From Ailurus styani (lineage: Eukaryota > Chordata > Mammalia > Carnivora > Ailuridae), in the NCBI GenBank assembly GCA_002007465.1, contig LNAC01000741.1, positions 101,417 to 165,416 of the forward strand: a stretch of DNA of 64,000 bases. Direction: 5' to 3'. Within the stretch, counting starts at the first letter, position 1, and the number at the start of each line of letters is the position of its first letter. The position numbers and the translations under genes were made by a program. The notes beneath the pieces are model-generated. The model did not search any database. It saw only the letters and a list, made by a program, of their open reading frames with translations, and was not told where the DNA came from. Below, piece by piece: positions 46,590 through 58,815 of this stretch.

Positions 46590-47040
46590 TCCTTGACACC
46601 CTCTGCATGGCGTCCAGTGCCTCAGAGTGAACTCCAAACGGCTTCCCACCGTGTGGCCCCAGTCTCTCACCCTCACCTCCCTCGTCTCATGGACACACCG
46701 TGTCTCCATCCTGCTTGTCACACTGGCCCTCAGCCTTTGTTTCTGTCTGCGTTTCCTCCTCAGGAGAGCTTTCGTCCCATCTTTTCTTTCCCAGCTGGGG
46801 CTTCACTCAGATGACCCCTCCTCCTGTCTCCCCCACCCCCAGAGATAAAATGCCCTCTGGTAGCTCTTCTTTAGCATTTACCGAGTCATCTTGTGAACCT
46901 GTGTACATGCTTGTAGCTTGAGTCCCTCCTTGGAAGAGCAAACCCTGAAGGGCAAGGGCTCTGTCTTGTTTACTATTACACCCCAGCGGCTAGGACAGTA
47001 GGTGTTTATTGACGACAGACTATAGTAATGGCTGAGTAAG
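46590..47040 (-). repeat. L2 fragment, antisense
   Basis: The block from GGCGTCCAGTGCCTCAGAGT to GTAGGTGTTTATTGACGAC, including AAGGGCAAGGGCTCTGTCTT, matches the reverse orientation of an L2 copy. It follows directly on the 47-51 bp minisatellite. Confidence 0.6.
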
Positions 47041-47084
47041 ATGACCCTTCCCGGAAAGTTCTAGAGTCCCTAGCACGTTGTTCT

Positions 47085-47290
47085 GGAAAGAGCTGGAGCT
47101 TTGCTGTCTCTAGATAAGTCCGGTGCTGGCCCTTCCTGACTTGAATGGCAAGTGACTCAGCCACTCGGGGCGGGTTCTTCTTCTGGAAGAGGCGCTGTGA
47201 GAGTCGGAGCGAGTGTACCTAGTGCTACAAGCACAGAGCTTCCCGCGTAGCAGGTGCGCTAAAAACGCAGGTAGGTCCCATGGGCCTTCC
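47085..47290 (-). repeat. MIR, antisense
   Basis: AAAGAGCTGGAGCTTTGCTG, GTGACTCAGCCACTCGGGG, GAAGAGGCGCTGTGAGAG and TAGCAGGTGCGCTAAAAACG. Confidence 0.75.
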
Positions 47291-47294
47291 TGCT

Positions 47295-50200
47295 TCCCAG
47301 TCCACAGCCATTTGCTCCGTCTCAGTGTGGTAAGGGCTGGACGCTGGGTGAATGGAAGAGTCAGGGGTAAGGGAAGAGGGTAAAGGAAGACTCTGGAACC
47401 ATCGTGGCTTCCCAGAGACACAGCCTGTTGATCCTTCTGAAGGATCCTGCTGGAAGGGTATGAATCCCTTGAAGGACGGTGTTCAGATCGGTCGTCTCTC
47501 TGGAAGAGCAAAGAAGCAAACGCTCCACACGTCCAAGGCTCTGGTCACCTGGCCTGTTTCGGGTGAGCAAGAGAAGCTTCCTTTTAGCCAAGAGCAGGGG
47601 TTCCTCAGCCCCCACGCTGGTTCTCTCATTGCTTCTCCTCGCCGCCGTACATGGAGAGGCCTCCCTTGGGGCCCTGTTGCCTTAATCCAGGGCCCAGACG
47701 GTGTCAGACACTTAGACCTTGGACCAAGGAGGAGGATGGGGAAACAGGGCAGGGCCGGGAGGGAGCTAGAGCCCCATTCAGGCCTGTGCACAAAGGTTCC
47801 ACTATGTGCATGGTCGGCAGCATGCAAATGGTATTTGCTCAACACGGCAACAGCTTGGGGGAAGTTCCATGCTGTCCAGACACAGGGACTCCTCAGTTCT
47901 CAGAAGAAAGTCCCATAGAAAAGGAAAGTAAACACCAGAGGTGATTTTTTTTTTTCTGGCCTCGGCAAAGTCAGACAGGAACCACAGGAGTGGTTTCCAA
48001 GCTGGCTGGCAGATCCAGGCTGGGTCGGCGGCAGGGAGGGCTCGCTGAGCAAGGTCTGGGCCCAGAAGGCTGGAGCGGAGACCCACAGTCTGGAAAGATG
48101 AGCGTCAACTAAAGCGGGGCACAAGGGAGATGAGTCCAGAAACCAGACTGAAGACCTAGACGTTGGCCCAAGAAGAAAGGACACGCTGAGGTCTCGGCAG
48201 TGACTCAGACCCAGTCTGGATGCAGGCCGGGGAGAGCCTGTGCCCAGCGTGGTCCCGAGGGGGTCGGTCAGGGGGTCAGCGACTCTGGGAACAGGTAGGG
48301 CCCTGACGCGGCAGGGGGGCAGGAAGCCCCCTTTGACAAGGACTTTCCACACTCTGGGCTCTGCATTAAATGCTTTATGGACATATTAGGGACAGAGGAA
48401 GAACACTTAACCCCAGGGAGGTTGCAGGGACCCTGAAGTCCTCCTCAGTCCAGGGGAGAGCGTGGCCTTCCCAAACCAGCCTCAGGGCCGGGAGAGAAAG
48501 CTGAAGAAGTCGCTCACCTGGAGCCCACGTGGCTCCCCTTTGAGGCCTGGAGGAGGACGGCAGCTGTACCAGCCAGAGTGGCAAGGCAGAACCCCCCAGG
48601 CGGAGCCTCAGGGAGGCTGAGCCGTTGGCCTCTGGCCATCTCCAAGGCCATGCTCCTCCACTGTACCCGTGCAACCCAGGGGCTAATAATAGTTTCACTT
48701 CTTACAGAAGACTTCCCAGTTTTCCAAGCACCTTCACAAATGATACTACCTCACTGATATCCATTGTTGGATTATCAGGTGTTGGAGAAAAGCGTCTCAT
48801 AGATGATTCTGTTTGGCTCCCGCTGTGTGACTCCGGCTAAGTGACTTGCCCTCTCTGGGCTTCACTGTCACAGCTGGGAGAAGGCAGTCTTCCACGACAT
48901 GGAGTAAGAGTCTGGAGGCAGCGGGTGGTGCGTGGATTTTCCAGGTTTCAACAAGTTCTGGAACGTTAGACGCTCCAAAGAAGAGCCATTCACTGGGCTC
49001 CAGGAAAACAAACTCAGATGCATCATAATCTTTCCTTCAGCCCAGCTTGGAAGCCCGAAATGCTTCCAGAAGCCTCGTCGTTCTGTCACTTCTGTGAGCC
49101 CCTTGCCAAGCCCCGTTTCGAGACAAGGAAGTTAGGGAGGAGATCTTGATTCCTGTACAGCTCTATTTTTATCTGGAACGTATCTTCCTGCACACCCGTC
49201 CTGGTGCCTGGGAAGCGGAGGTAAAGCACGCTGTCAGCAGGACCGGGCAGTAAACAGCAGCAGACAGAGAGACGGATCTGTCACGTGGGCAGGAAGTCAG
49301 GCAGATGGACAAACCACTCGGCCCGGCGTCTTTGCCAAGAGGGGCTCTGTTCGTCGCACTGGGCTAGAGCCTCCCCGTGGGACCTGCAGGACAAGATGCT
49401 CGCCGCTGCTGACCACTCCTGTCCTAGCAGGTGTGAACCCCGGGGCTCCGCCCAGCGGGGCCCGACTCGGGTGGGCCTCGGGCTCCCCGCTTTTCCCCAG
49501 AATTACGGGGCGCGGTGTGAACCCTTTCACATCTGTATGCGAAGTCAGCCCTGGGTGTTTAGGCTGGAACGGGCTTGTCCTTGAATTACAGCAGGAAAGA
49601 GTGAAGACGAACTGGTCTTTCCTCCAGAACAGCCTGTTCCCAGATCTGCAGGTCCGTGTTCCAGCCGCTCCTTTCCATCTCTAAACAAAGGCGTCTTCAC
49701 AGGGCTCGGCCCGGTCGCTTGAGTTCACTGCGAGGTTAGTGGGGCTTGCCTTACCCTTGGCCCCAGGCAGGGTCTAGGATGACCAGTGGCATTTACTTTG
49801 GAGGGAGCCCCCAAACAGGAAGGGCTGGAGACCCCTTCTAGCACAAAAAGGAGGGCCTAGGAAGTGCGTGTGCCTGTGTGTGCTTGCACGCGCGCCGCGT
49901 GCGTGAATGTGAGCATGTGTGTGTGGCGTACACGGGCACAGGCCTCGTTGCCGTGGGCCACGAGCCCCGTGCAGAGACCAAGGGGGGCTTTCTCATCCGC
50001 CACTGCCCAGATCCCCGTTTCAGGCGACACACGAGGGGGGAGCGGCGGGGGCATCGGCAGCTATCTCCCTGGTCCCCCAAACAAAAGCCTAATGCCTCTA
50101 GGACTGGGCATTTGAGGAAATCCTGCAACCAGGTGGTTACGTGGGCCACATGCCACACGGCAGACGGGGTTACAGCCCCGACTGTGTCTCGGTGACAAGT

Positions 50201-50515
50201 GGCACGTGGGTGCAAACGGTGTCCAGGGAGAGTCTTGGTCGCGTCAGGAGCCTGGAGGCACCCGGAGGGAGTCCCGGTGACCTGCGCGGGTGACCGAGCA
50301 GGGGCCCCTGCGTGCTTGCAGCCAGCTTGGAGAAACCTAACTTCCAGGTGGTTCCTCCCCAAAAAGGAGCAGCAGGGGAACGGGCTGAGCTGCTCTCGGG
50401 AGGTCGCCGTGGCGAGCAGAAATGCTCCATGCAAGGCCCTAACGTGACTCAGCAGAAGGGCTCTTGCAAGGGCCCCGCTGCTGGTCGTAGTAACAAGCCT
50501 CCCAGAGCTCCTCAC
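47295..50515. other. Intron 1, right part
   Basis: Mixed composition with faint MIR-like traces near 48700-48870. No exon is recognised before exon 2. Confidence 0.45.
49858..49945. repeat. Short alternating purine-pyrimidine tract
   Basis: GTGCGTGTGCCTGTGTGTGC and CACGCGCGCCGCGTGCGTG, a smaller relative in composition of the tract at 17.4 kb. Confidence 0.7.
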
Positions 50516-50519
50516 AGGG

Positions 50520-50670
50520 TGCCCGGCCTGGGCCCGGCACTGCAGCTGGTGAATCATTCAGTCCACGCAAAGGTGCAGAAAGGTCGAGCCATCGGCCCAG
50601 CTCGCCGAGCCTGTAGCAGCTGGAGGAACGCAGGGCTAGAACCCAGGCGGTCTGGCTCTCTTCTGCTCGC
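50520..50670 (+). repeat. MIR
   Basis: GGTGCAGAAAGGTCGAGCCA and GCAGGGCTAGAACCCAGGCG, a CpG-rich, diverged MIR. Confidence 0.55.
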
Positions 50671-50879
50671 TACGTGCCCCCCAGATCATTTCTTGATTAA
50701 TCCAACAAAGAGGCACCGAACCCTTCTTCGTCCAAGGCACTCACTTAAGGAGAGAGCCAAGACCTATATCCACGCTCCAAGTTCAGGAAAGGGCATTTGC
50801 TCACCCCGTTCCCTCCACTGAAAGCCCTGCTTTCCAACGCATTTGCCAGCCCCCGTTTCTGAAAGTCTCTTCTGTGCCA

Positions 50880-51070
50880 TCTCTATAGACCCCTGTCCAG
50901 TCTGGGTCTTTGCAGAACGAGGGACATGATGCTTATACTACTTGCCAGATACTGGGGGCCCCTTCGGGACAGGGCCCGGTTTTATTCCTCTCCAGACCCC
51001 CAGAGCCACACCCAGGGCCGAGCCTGTCATCAGTTTGCACTAAAAGTGGATGAGTAGACGGGCTTTAAAA
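50880..51070 (-). repeat. L2-like fragment before exon 2
   Basis: GGACAGGGCCCGGTTTTATT, CCAGAGCCACACCCAGGGCC and GTGGATGAGTAGACGGG follow an L2 3' end. It ends about 175 bases before RCSD1 exon 2. Confidence 0.45.
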
Positions 51071-51244
51071 TCCTTGGATGCCAGGGCCATGTTCAAGATG
51101 CTATTAAAATATGTTGTTGTCACTGCTTCCCTGCGCACGGCCACAGCCCAGCGCCCTGCGTGGCACCCAGGAACAATGACGCGGAAAGAGCCGAGCACGC
51201 AGTGTTAGCTGCCCACTAACGTTCGCTTCTCCTTGGTTTGCCAG

Positions 51245-51346
51245 GAAAGATCGGCAGTGGCCAGTGCCCACGTGGATGACTCGGCGCCCCCCTCGGTGGC
51301 CCAGCTGGCTGGGCGGTTCAGGGAGCAGGCGGCCCCTGCCAAGGAG
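51245..51346 (+). CDS. RCSD1: RCSD1 (CapZIP) coding exon 2
   Basis: This exon encodes 34 residues, beginning ERSAVAS and ending REQAAPAKE. It contains the block [16 protein letters not shown], which I recognise as the conserved N-terminus of CapZIP, a cytoplasmic protein that binds the actin-capping protein CapZ in muscle and immune cells. The acceptor is a pyrimidine-rich stretch ending CCAG at 51244, and the donor is GTGAGT at 51347. The length is 102 bases, phase 0 at both ends. Human CapZIP starts MEE-R-P, so the missing first exon should contribute only ATG GAG; the first codon here (GAA) is then residue 3. No ATGGAG followed by a usable in-frame donor was found upstream in the visible sequence. 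Identity is strong because the four following exons continue the same protein in order. Confidence 0.95.
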
Positions 51347-52434
51347 GTGAGTCAGGCGGCTTCGAGCCCCTCTTCTGGGAGGGGGCTGGAGGAAGGGGAA
51401 GTCTGGGTCAGGCCAGAGGAGAGGGAGGGAGGAGGCTCGGTCATCACCAAATTAGGAAGAGAAGCCCGAGAGGGGTCCCTCTGAATGTGAGGAATGTGGC
51501 CGGGCGGGCGGCCGGGCCGTGCAGAATCTTTCCCCACTAGAGCGAGGCTTACCCTCTGGCCGGGAGGGGGCGGACACAGGCCAGAGAGCTGGAAACATGG
51601 GAGCCTGGCTTCGTTTCCATCTTGATCATGCACCGTGGGAGACTCAGACCCTGCCCGGCGTGCCAGCCCGGACGGGCTCAGAATACAGAGCTGCCCCGTG
51701 CTCGGCTCCCGCCCCCACGTCCAGGAGTCAGGAGCAAGGCGAGAGGGGGGCAGATTCCGAATCGAGAACAGAAGAGGAAGAGAAAACTTTTCAGGGAAGT
51801 GCATTCTGATAGGGGCCGGGGATCAGGAAGGACAGGGATCCAGGGACCACCGGACCCCAGGGGATTCCAGCTGGGAGGACAGTGGAGAAGGGTCATTGCA
51901 TCGCTGGAGAGAGTTGGGCCAGACTGTCCTGAGTGACAGGAAGGAGAGGCCCCCCAAGGTGGGCGCTGGCCCGTTGGGGCAAACAAGGGTGCGGCTATCA
52001 GGCTTTTTTAGGTGCGGTGTTCTGGGCTTTGGTTTTCCCATATGAAAACCGGTCTTTAATTTCGAGAGAGTACCGCAGCGTCATAACAGGTGAGGAAGAT
52101 AGTGTTGATAGAAGGTGCCAGCAACCCTCGGAGGCCAGAAGCAGGTGTCGTTCTGAGAGGCTGTTTCAGGCCCGTGGCTCTCAAGTCAGAGAGGGTGCGC
52201 CAGCAGAAAAGGACCAGGCCAGGAGCCTGGACGCCAGAAGGCGCGGGCAGTGGAATAGAATCGATGCGTACAGCTAACGGGCAGGGTTGAAGACGGGCAC
52301 CCCTCCCTCCATCGTTGCTCCGGACATCCCTGAACATCCCTGAAACCAGCTTCCACTTCAGCTCTTCCTCCTCGTCTCCTGACTAGCTCTCTCTCTTTTT
52401 CTGTCTGTGTGTCCGTCTGTCCCCCTTCCCCTAG

Positions 52435-52524
52435 ACACCCGCCTGCAAACCAACACGAAGGAAACCGCCCTGCTCCCTGCCCCTGTTCCCCCCCAAGGTA
52501 GAGCCAGGCCAGAATGGGGAGGAG
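52435..52524 (+). CDS. RCSD1: RCSD1 (CapZIP) coding exon 3
   Basis: Thirty codons, starting [12 protein letters not shown] and ending EPGQNGEE. The acceptor follows a long CT tract (CCCCCTTCCCCTAG) and the donor is GTAAGT at 52525, both consensus. It is phase 0 at both ends and 1,088 bases downstream of exon 2. With two residues from exon 1 it covers residues 37-66. The basic TRRK cluster followed by the proline- and leucine-rich CSLPLFPPK block matches the human protein as I remember it, with substitutions such as ACKP for ASKP and VEP for VDL. There is no frameshift or stop. Its biochemical role is not established beyond being part of the disordered N-terminal half of CapZIP. Confidence 0.95.
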
Positions 52525-53739
52525 GTAAGTGTCACGCCCGGGCGCAGGGGACGCCGGTGACGGGTCTCCTTTCTCCTGCTGGAGGAGGGGGCACGAGACA
52601 CACACATTTAGACCCGGAAACCTGTGCAGGCAACTTCTCCCCTCCAGACTCAGGGATGCAGCTCCTCTTCTTAATGATTCCAGAACCCTTGACTTCGGAG
52701 CCCGTGTCTCACGGAGCCTGGTTTAGGACTTTTCTAGGGCAGGAGCACTGTTTTCCAAGCTGGGGGCTTTCACCAGAGAGAAGGAACAGGCCACACCAGA
52801 TTCAGGAGTCTCCAAGGTTATGTCTCACTCCAGGTCCGACTTCTGGAACCTTCTGCACCGGGAAGGTGCAGAGGGCACCTGGAAAGAGCGGGTACACTTG
52901 CGTAAGGCAGGATGGCCTCGTGACGGAGGGCACTGTGGTTTCGCGCTGTCCGCGTCAAGACGGGCTCCCGTTCTAGACCGCTAGAAGGAAATCAGAGCAT
53001 CCGCAGGCCTCGTCGCCCTCACATACAAATAGCCGACGTTACCAACAAAAGAAAGGCTCTGGTGTCACAGACCCCCACCAGCAGATTCCCAGGCTGGGTA
53101 CGTACCTACCCTTACTTATCTCATCGTCGCTGCAAGAGCGACTTCTCTGTGCCCCCGTCCAGCAGCCCATAAACCTTCACTGTGGCCACATCACGGCCCC
53201 CCGGAAAGGAACGTGCATGTTCTCCCGTCCAGCCCGGAGACCCAGCCCGAGAGGGAGCGAGGAAGCCAGCGACAGCTCAGGTCCAGACCCCACCTCAGCT
53301 GCCCTCTCCTCCTTCCTTTCTGGGGACCCACGACCTGATCATAGACACTAGATACCCATGTGACCTTGAGCACCTACGGTCGTGACCGTGTGGAGGAGAG
53401 CGACTGTTTCAGGCCTTTCCCACCCAAGGCTGACAGGCCGAAGCCCACGAGAGAAGGCGGAAATCCGCTGCTGCTGCTGGTCAAGGGGGGGCGTCTGGAG
53501 CCCCGCAGCTCTGAGGTGACTCCCCAGGCCCTGAACAAGGGTCTTCCGGAAGGGGAATCCCAGGAAACACGCTTTGTAAAAACGGAGGGTGTTTCGGAAT
53601 TTCTTCAAGCACTAGCATCATGATTCTGTGGCCGCGTGGAGTTAGTGGCCGGTGCTCTGACCAAACACATCCCAACAACTTCTCTCTACGGAGGGTCGAC
53701 TTCTCCTTGTGACTTCCAGCGCCGGGGCTTGGTGTCTGT

Positions 53740-54460
53740 GCCAGGCCACAGGCGAGGCCGCGGCCCTTAGGCGCCTCCGCTGCGGCTGCCCCCCAGTGAC
53801 CCGGGCTCAGCCCCGGAGAAGCCCCTGTCTTGCCCTGAGCCCGCTTCCTTTTTCGCCACACGGGACACGAACGCTGACCAGACGGGCGCCGGGGCTGCCC
53901 GGGGACGTCCCGTTCCCTGCAGTAGACGCCGAGCCGGTCGGGTTTGCCCCGCGGCGCCGGGAGGACGCAGCCCAGCAGGGCGACGGCCTCTCAGGGCCAA
54001 GGGCTGACGCGGAGGACGGCGGTTGTAGAAGGAGGACCCTGCCTGGAGTGACGGGCTGCTCGCACGGAGGAAGGACACGGCTTCCAGGACCGACGGCCTC
54101 TTGTCACCTCGGAGTTCACGTAGGAATGCGAGGAGCCAGCAGCTCTGGCGGCCGGGCCGCAGGGAGGCGGCTGCCGTCAGGAGCCCTAAGTCCGGGAGCC
54201 GGGCCGGGGCCTCCGGGGAGCCCCGTCGGACACTGCTCGGTGCAGGAGGGGTCTTCCCGCCCCCGCTCCACGCCTCCCCTCCAACCACACGGTCGCTGCG
54301 TCAGCCCTCGGCCAACGAAGGCTGAGAGCGCTCCCGCCTGACAAATCCGCTTCAGTGTCTAGACAGGACAGGGACGTCACACGTACACGATGCGCGTCCA
54401 TCCGGAGCTCGAGCCGGTTTTTCTCTGCGGAGGGGGCTGGGCCCGCCGCCGGCCAGGGCC
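53740..54460. other. CpG-rich block in RCSD1 intron 3
   Basis: Dense CG dinucleotides (GCCGCGGCCCTTAGGCGCC; GACGGGCGCCGGGGCTGCCC), ending in the 19-bp minisatellite. Overlapping open frames on both strands reflect lack of stops at high GC. Confidence 0.45.
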
Positions 54461-54630
54461 TGGGTGACACGGCGGGGCCTGGGTGACACGGCGGGGCCTG
54501 GGTGACACGGCCGGGGCTGGGTGACACGGCCGGGGCCTGGGTGACACGGCGGGGGCCTGGGGAACACGGCGGGGCCTGGGGGACACGGTGGAGCCAGGGT
54601 GACACGCAGGGCCTGGGTGACACGCGGGGG
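54458..54630 (+). repeat. GC minisatellite, 18-20 bp unit, about 9 copies
   Basis: CTGGGTGACACGGCGGGGC is repeated with starts spaced 18-20 bases (54461, 54480, 54499, 54518, 54538, 54558, 54577, 54596, 54614). It lies in RCSD1 intron 3 within a CpG-rich block. Confidence 0.95.
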
Positions 54631-55033
54631 TGTGCTGCCCCCTGCTGCCGTGTCCGGGGATTGCACGCGCTGCCGCTAGGGTGGTGGAGCCCGGTCCCCA
54701 GCGCAGCCGAGAGCCCAGGGGCTGCGTGGTCCAACGTCCACTCTCTCCGGAACATCGCCGTCGCCCAGGGACGACAAGCATTTCCAGTATTACACAAAGT
54801 GAGCTTCGTCAGCAAAATCCTTGCTACAGTTCCCAAAACAGTGTCCTCGGAAACATGGCTCCTGCAAAATTACACCATAAAGCACAGAAATTAAAAACGA
54901 CTGATTTGGGGCTGGAAGCTCTTTGGATTCATCAGGGACACGTGGCTCCTTGCAAGACTCCTCTAGGAATATGTCTGAGAGGGTGAACGCGTGGGACCGG
55001 AGGCGCCCTCGCACTGCAGGAGCCCTTAGAATC

Positions 55034-55220
55034 TTTTTTTGTTGTTGTTAAGACTTTATTATTTATTTGAGAGAGAGAACATGAGCAGAGGAGAAAGGAC
55101 AGAGGGAGAAGCAGGCTCCCCGCTGAGCAGAGCGCCTGACGCGGGGCTCGATCCAGGACCCTGGGATCAGGACCTGAGCCGAAGGCAGTCACTTAACGGA
55201 CGGAGCCACCCAGGCACCCC
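55034..55220 (-). mobile_element. Carnivore SINE, antisense, in RCSD1 intron 3
   Basis: TTTATTATTTATTTGAGAGA at the left and GGAGCCACCCAGGCACCCC at the right, with the typical GAAGCAGGCTCCCCGCTGAG body. It lies antisense to the gene, away from the splice sites. Confidence 0.93.
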
Positions 55221-56412
55221 TGGAATCATTTATTCTAACTCGCCTTCCTGGTCTTGGTTAGGAGGCTGAGGCAGGGGCACCATCCGGCTCCTGTCAAAGC
55301 CCCAGTCCGAGCTGGAAACTGAACCAGTCCAGCCCCTTTCTCTCAATGTCGGGCCTTAAAAAGCTCCCAAGAAGTTTGCTTGAGTAAGTCTTCCTCCTTC
55401 CATCGCTAACATGCAATCATCTCGCTCAGTAAATACCTCGGACTACCTCCAAGAGATGGGTGCTACTCTTCTTTTTATGATTCAGGGAAACTACGATTTG
55501 GTGGCAGGAAACATATGTGGGGGTCTCCAAACTATAGACAAGTCCCTTTTCTCCTGTGGCCTCTACTAAACCGCATGGAAGTCACCGCCACCACCATCGT
55601 CATCACTGTTATCACTCCTGCGTGTTGACATCCATTTATCTGTGGACCCAGATTCAAGTGACAGGGATCTGACACAAAACAAGGAGTCTGTTCTTTAGAT
55701 AAAATAAACTGCGGACAAGATTCCTGGCATACGTTCATCGCAAAAGTATCTCCAACTAGCAGAATGTTTGTATGGTTTTCTATGCACGTGGTAACCACTG
55801 ACCGCTTCTGGAGGCCAGACACTCCATCACACTCATCTGCGTAGAACCAACATGATGCCCAGAAGGCAGTAGACAATAAATGTCCGCTTAATCAAACTGA
55901 AGAGTCAATGTTTTGGAGAATGATAATCTATAAATAGCACACCGGTCAGATTTTTCCAAAATATCATTAGTTCAAGGGAGGGATTTCAGTGGTACCTCTG
56001 TGAGGTGTCAGCGTTGGCCTGTGGTTTCTCGTTTTGTTTGTGCAAACAGAACAAATGGTCATTTTGCCCTTTCTCTCTGGAATTCCCTCCTGTTGTTGGC
56101 TCACTCTGTTGAAGGTGAAGATCTCATGCCCTCAGACGTAGTCTGTTCTCGAATAGTGAGCACGAGGTCATCCTTCCTGTCCTGCCTGCTCTGATGCATG
56201 GATTCAAGTGGTCTCGTGGGCTGTGCGCCGAGGGAGGGGTGCGGGGGAGACTGCGCTGGCGGGGCCTGGACGAGGTACGCGGGCAGCCGAAGCGGAGTGG
56301 GAGAGTGGTGAAAGCAGCTTCCGCCCGTCTTCCGCGCCTGTGCCTTGTGAGCTCCAGCCAGCACGCCGCCTCCCTCCTGGCTCATGTGGCGTTTGGTCCG
56401 TTTGCTCTACAG

Positions 56413-56484
56413 AAATCAGCGCCCAGTGCAAGCCATCCTCCTAAAATCAAGGTGAAGAGCTCGCCTCTGATTGAGAAGCTTCAG
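56413..56484 (+). CDS. RCSD1: RCSD1 (CapZIP) coding exon 4
   Basis: Twenty-four codons, KSAPSASHPPKIKVKSSPLI then EKLQ, bounded by the acceptor CTCTACAG and the donor GTAAGT at 56485, phase 0. It covers residues 67-90 if exon 1 contributes Met-Glu. On that numbering the SSP serine is Ser83, a reported stress-kinase (SAPK) site in human CapZIP. The serine at position 68 is also present, but the residue after it is alanine, where I remember proline in human. The KIKVKSSPLIEKLQ block is the most conserved part of this exon. The short, in-phase exon could be skipped without breaking the frame. The large intron before it contains a SINE and a GC-rich minisatellite. Confidence 0.95.
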
Positions 56485-57084
56485 GTAAGTGCAAAATGGT
56501 TACCCTTGCTACCCTGACCCCCCTCCATGTCTTATCCAACATCTGCATGTCTTTGGGGCTCCTGGGGGTAGCACCTGCTGTCACCGGAAAAGCTGATCTC
56601 TGATAAGCAGCGTGAAGGATGAGGAGCTCTATCTAAGGGCAAAGGGCGAAAATAAAGATCCCACCAAGCACAGGCTCAACACCTAACGGTTAGTGGATAA
56701 TGGGGTGCCCCGAGTCTGGAAAAAGACATTATAGCACAAGAAACACTCCAGAACTAGCCAAGTCCTCTCCCCCAAGGCCTGAATGCCCCCACAGACCATT
56801 TCAGTCTTACAGAAAGCTGAAATTCAGCGGCTAGGCATAGCATTGATATGGCCAAATCTGTCCTTAGGAAAGCCTGCCTCTCTCCCTGTCACCTTGTGAG
56901 CGCGGAGCCCTCCCCACTGTGCCCACAACTGGCTGGCTTTCCTCGGGGTGTAAATGAACCATGCGGCACGGGACTTGAGCTCGCGGTCTTTTGGGGGAGA
57001 CGAGATGTCCACGCATGATACAATAAAAGACCCACGGGAGAGTAAATACCGAGATCTAAATTGTGTTCACCACCCAACTCCTAC

Positions 57085-57310
57085 GGCTCCAAATCGGGGT
57101 TTCTCAACCTGGGCAATTCTGGGGCAGGATAATTTTGTGGCAGGGCACGGCCTTGTGCACTGCAGGATGCTTAGCAGCATCGCTGGTCCCACTGGATGCC
57201 GGCAGCACCCTCCAACAAGCCGGGGCAATGGGAAACATCTCTGGCATTAGCAAACGTCTCCCCGGGACACAACCACCCCCACCCTCACCCCAGGTCAGAG
57301 CCAGTGCTCC
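57085..57310 (+). mobile_element. Non-autonomous hAT-type DNA transposon
   Basis: GGGGTTTCTCAACCTGGGCA, then TGTGCACTGCAGGATGCTTA, GCAGCATCGCTGGTCCCACT and GGGAAACATCTCTGGCATTA. This is the layout of a well-known old mammalian hAT-Charlie MITE; I cannot give the subfamily name with certainty. It lies in RCSD1 intron 4. Confidence 0.7.
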
Positions 57311-58719
57311 GGGATTGTAGAGCGAGGCAAGGGTCGAGTGGGCAGGAGTCGTGAATGAATGCTAAGCCCTGCGCCGGTTCTCAAGGATGGGTGGCTGGAA
57401 AGGAAGGAGGAAGGTGCTCCCTACGTGGGAACAGCATGAGCTAAAGTGCACCGGAGGGTGGGCGAGGGTCTCCGTGGGGCCTGTGGAGGCGGCTCCGGCT
57501 CTCTCCCCAAGGTCTCTGAGCAGCCACCCAGGAGAACAGCAAGGCTCTTATGCACGGAATCCTCCCATCTGGGCCCAGCTAAGAAAACCAGCTCATCAGC
57601 TTTGCCCCGGAGCGGTTATTAGGGGTGTGTCGGGCAAGTAGTGGCAGATCTGCAGTTCCACCTCTGGGGGAGCCCGAGGAGTTGGCCCCCAGCCTGATTT
57701 GGGGTTAAGAAAAGCATCTCGGGTTTCTGGCCATGAGCCTACCCTGCGGAGGGTGGGAGGGGGCGCCCCTGAAGTTGAATTCCTCCTGAGAAGCCCAGGG
57801 GGCTGCCTGTCACGCGGGGAGGCTGCAGGGGTCCCACGTCCACAAGGAGGATCTCTCAGAAGGGATCCAGATGTGCACATCCGCCCCGTAGGGTGCAGCC
57901 CAGAACTCGCACCCCTGCCTCCCTGCCCTCATCGGGGTGCCAGAAATTTGTTGCCACATGCTCCGGGCCCCACAGTCTCGGTCTCCTTCCCCAACATTAA
58001 GGAGCCTCTCTGGGAAGCACAGCAACTAAGAATAAGGTTGTGATTGTTGATCATTCAGTCTCATTAAGAACATCAGCAACAGGATGACAAATCGGCCAGA
58101 TCCCATAGGAAGCTTACTTTGTTGGGAAGGGGCGGGGGGTGGGTAAGAACTAAGAGACGCATCGTCCGCTAGACTTTTCATCCAAATATTCTGTTAGATG
58201 AGTTATGAAGTATGATTTTCTCCCCTGGAGTAGTCCATGATTCAAAGTTCAAGTTTCCTGCTGGCTAGCAAGATGTATTTTATTTGCAAGCAGCCTTACA
58301 GAGAGAACTTCCCCGCTGGAACTTGGGCGGGGAGGGAGACCTCCTTTGACGCCCAGCCCTGGAGCCCTGTCACCAAGCCTGCCCCTTGGTGCTCATCACA
58401 CGCTGCTTTTGAACGTGACTCGGGCTCACATTGTTGCTATGTAACTTTTATGTTTTTAATTCCTACAATGACTCAGTCTTGTCCATGTTATAAGTTCTTC
58501 CTTCAAATCACAGTCGAAAATACTGCCGCTTGCCTAAACTTGAGTAACTCTGTGTAGTCTGCAGTCCTAAAGCACCCGCAGGAGTTCTCCGAAACAGGGC
58601 TCTGGTGGAGGAAGCGGGCACCCAGGCAGCTCTGGAGGGAGGCAGGGGGGCATGAGCGGGTGGTGGCGGGAGAGAGTCCCGGGGGTCGGATCATGAAGGA
58701 CTGGCGGGCAGGCTCGCCG

Positions 58720-58815
58720 CTTTGGACAAGTAAAGACTCTGAGGCTCGGAAAGGCTACTTACTGAACTCACTGAAGATCAGACAGCTGTTAGGAGAAAGA
58801 TCCGAGTTTTGCAGT
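58720..58815 (+). repeat. MIR fragment in RCSD1 intron 4
   Basis: AAGACTCTGAGGCTCGGAAA and GATCAGACAGCTGTTAGGAG resemble the MIR core. Confidence 0.6.

Noticed and set aside
45800..46630. 253-276 codon Ser/Pro/Cys-rich frames
   Set aside because: Translation of the 47-51 bp array in several frames; no domain or splice context.
48900..48912. ATGGAGTAAGAG as a possible RCSD1 exon 1 end
   Set aside because: The GT donor would leave ATGGA, which shifts the frame of exon 2.
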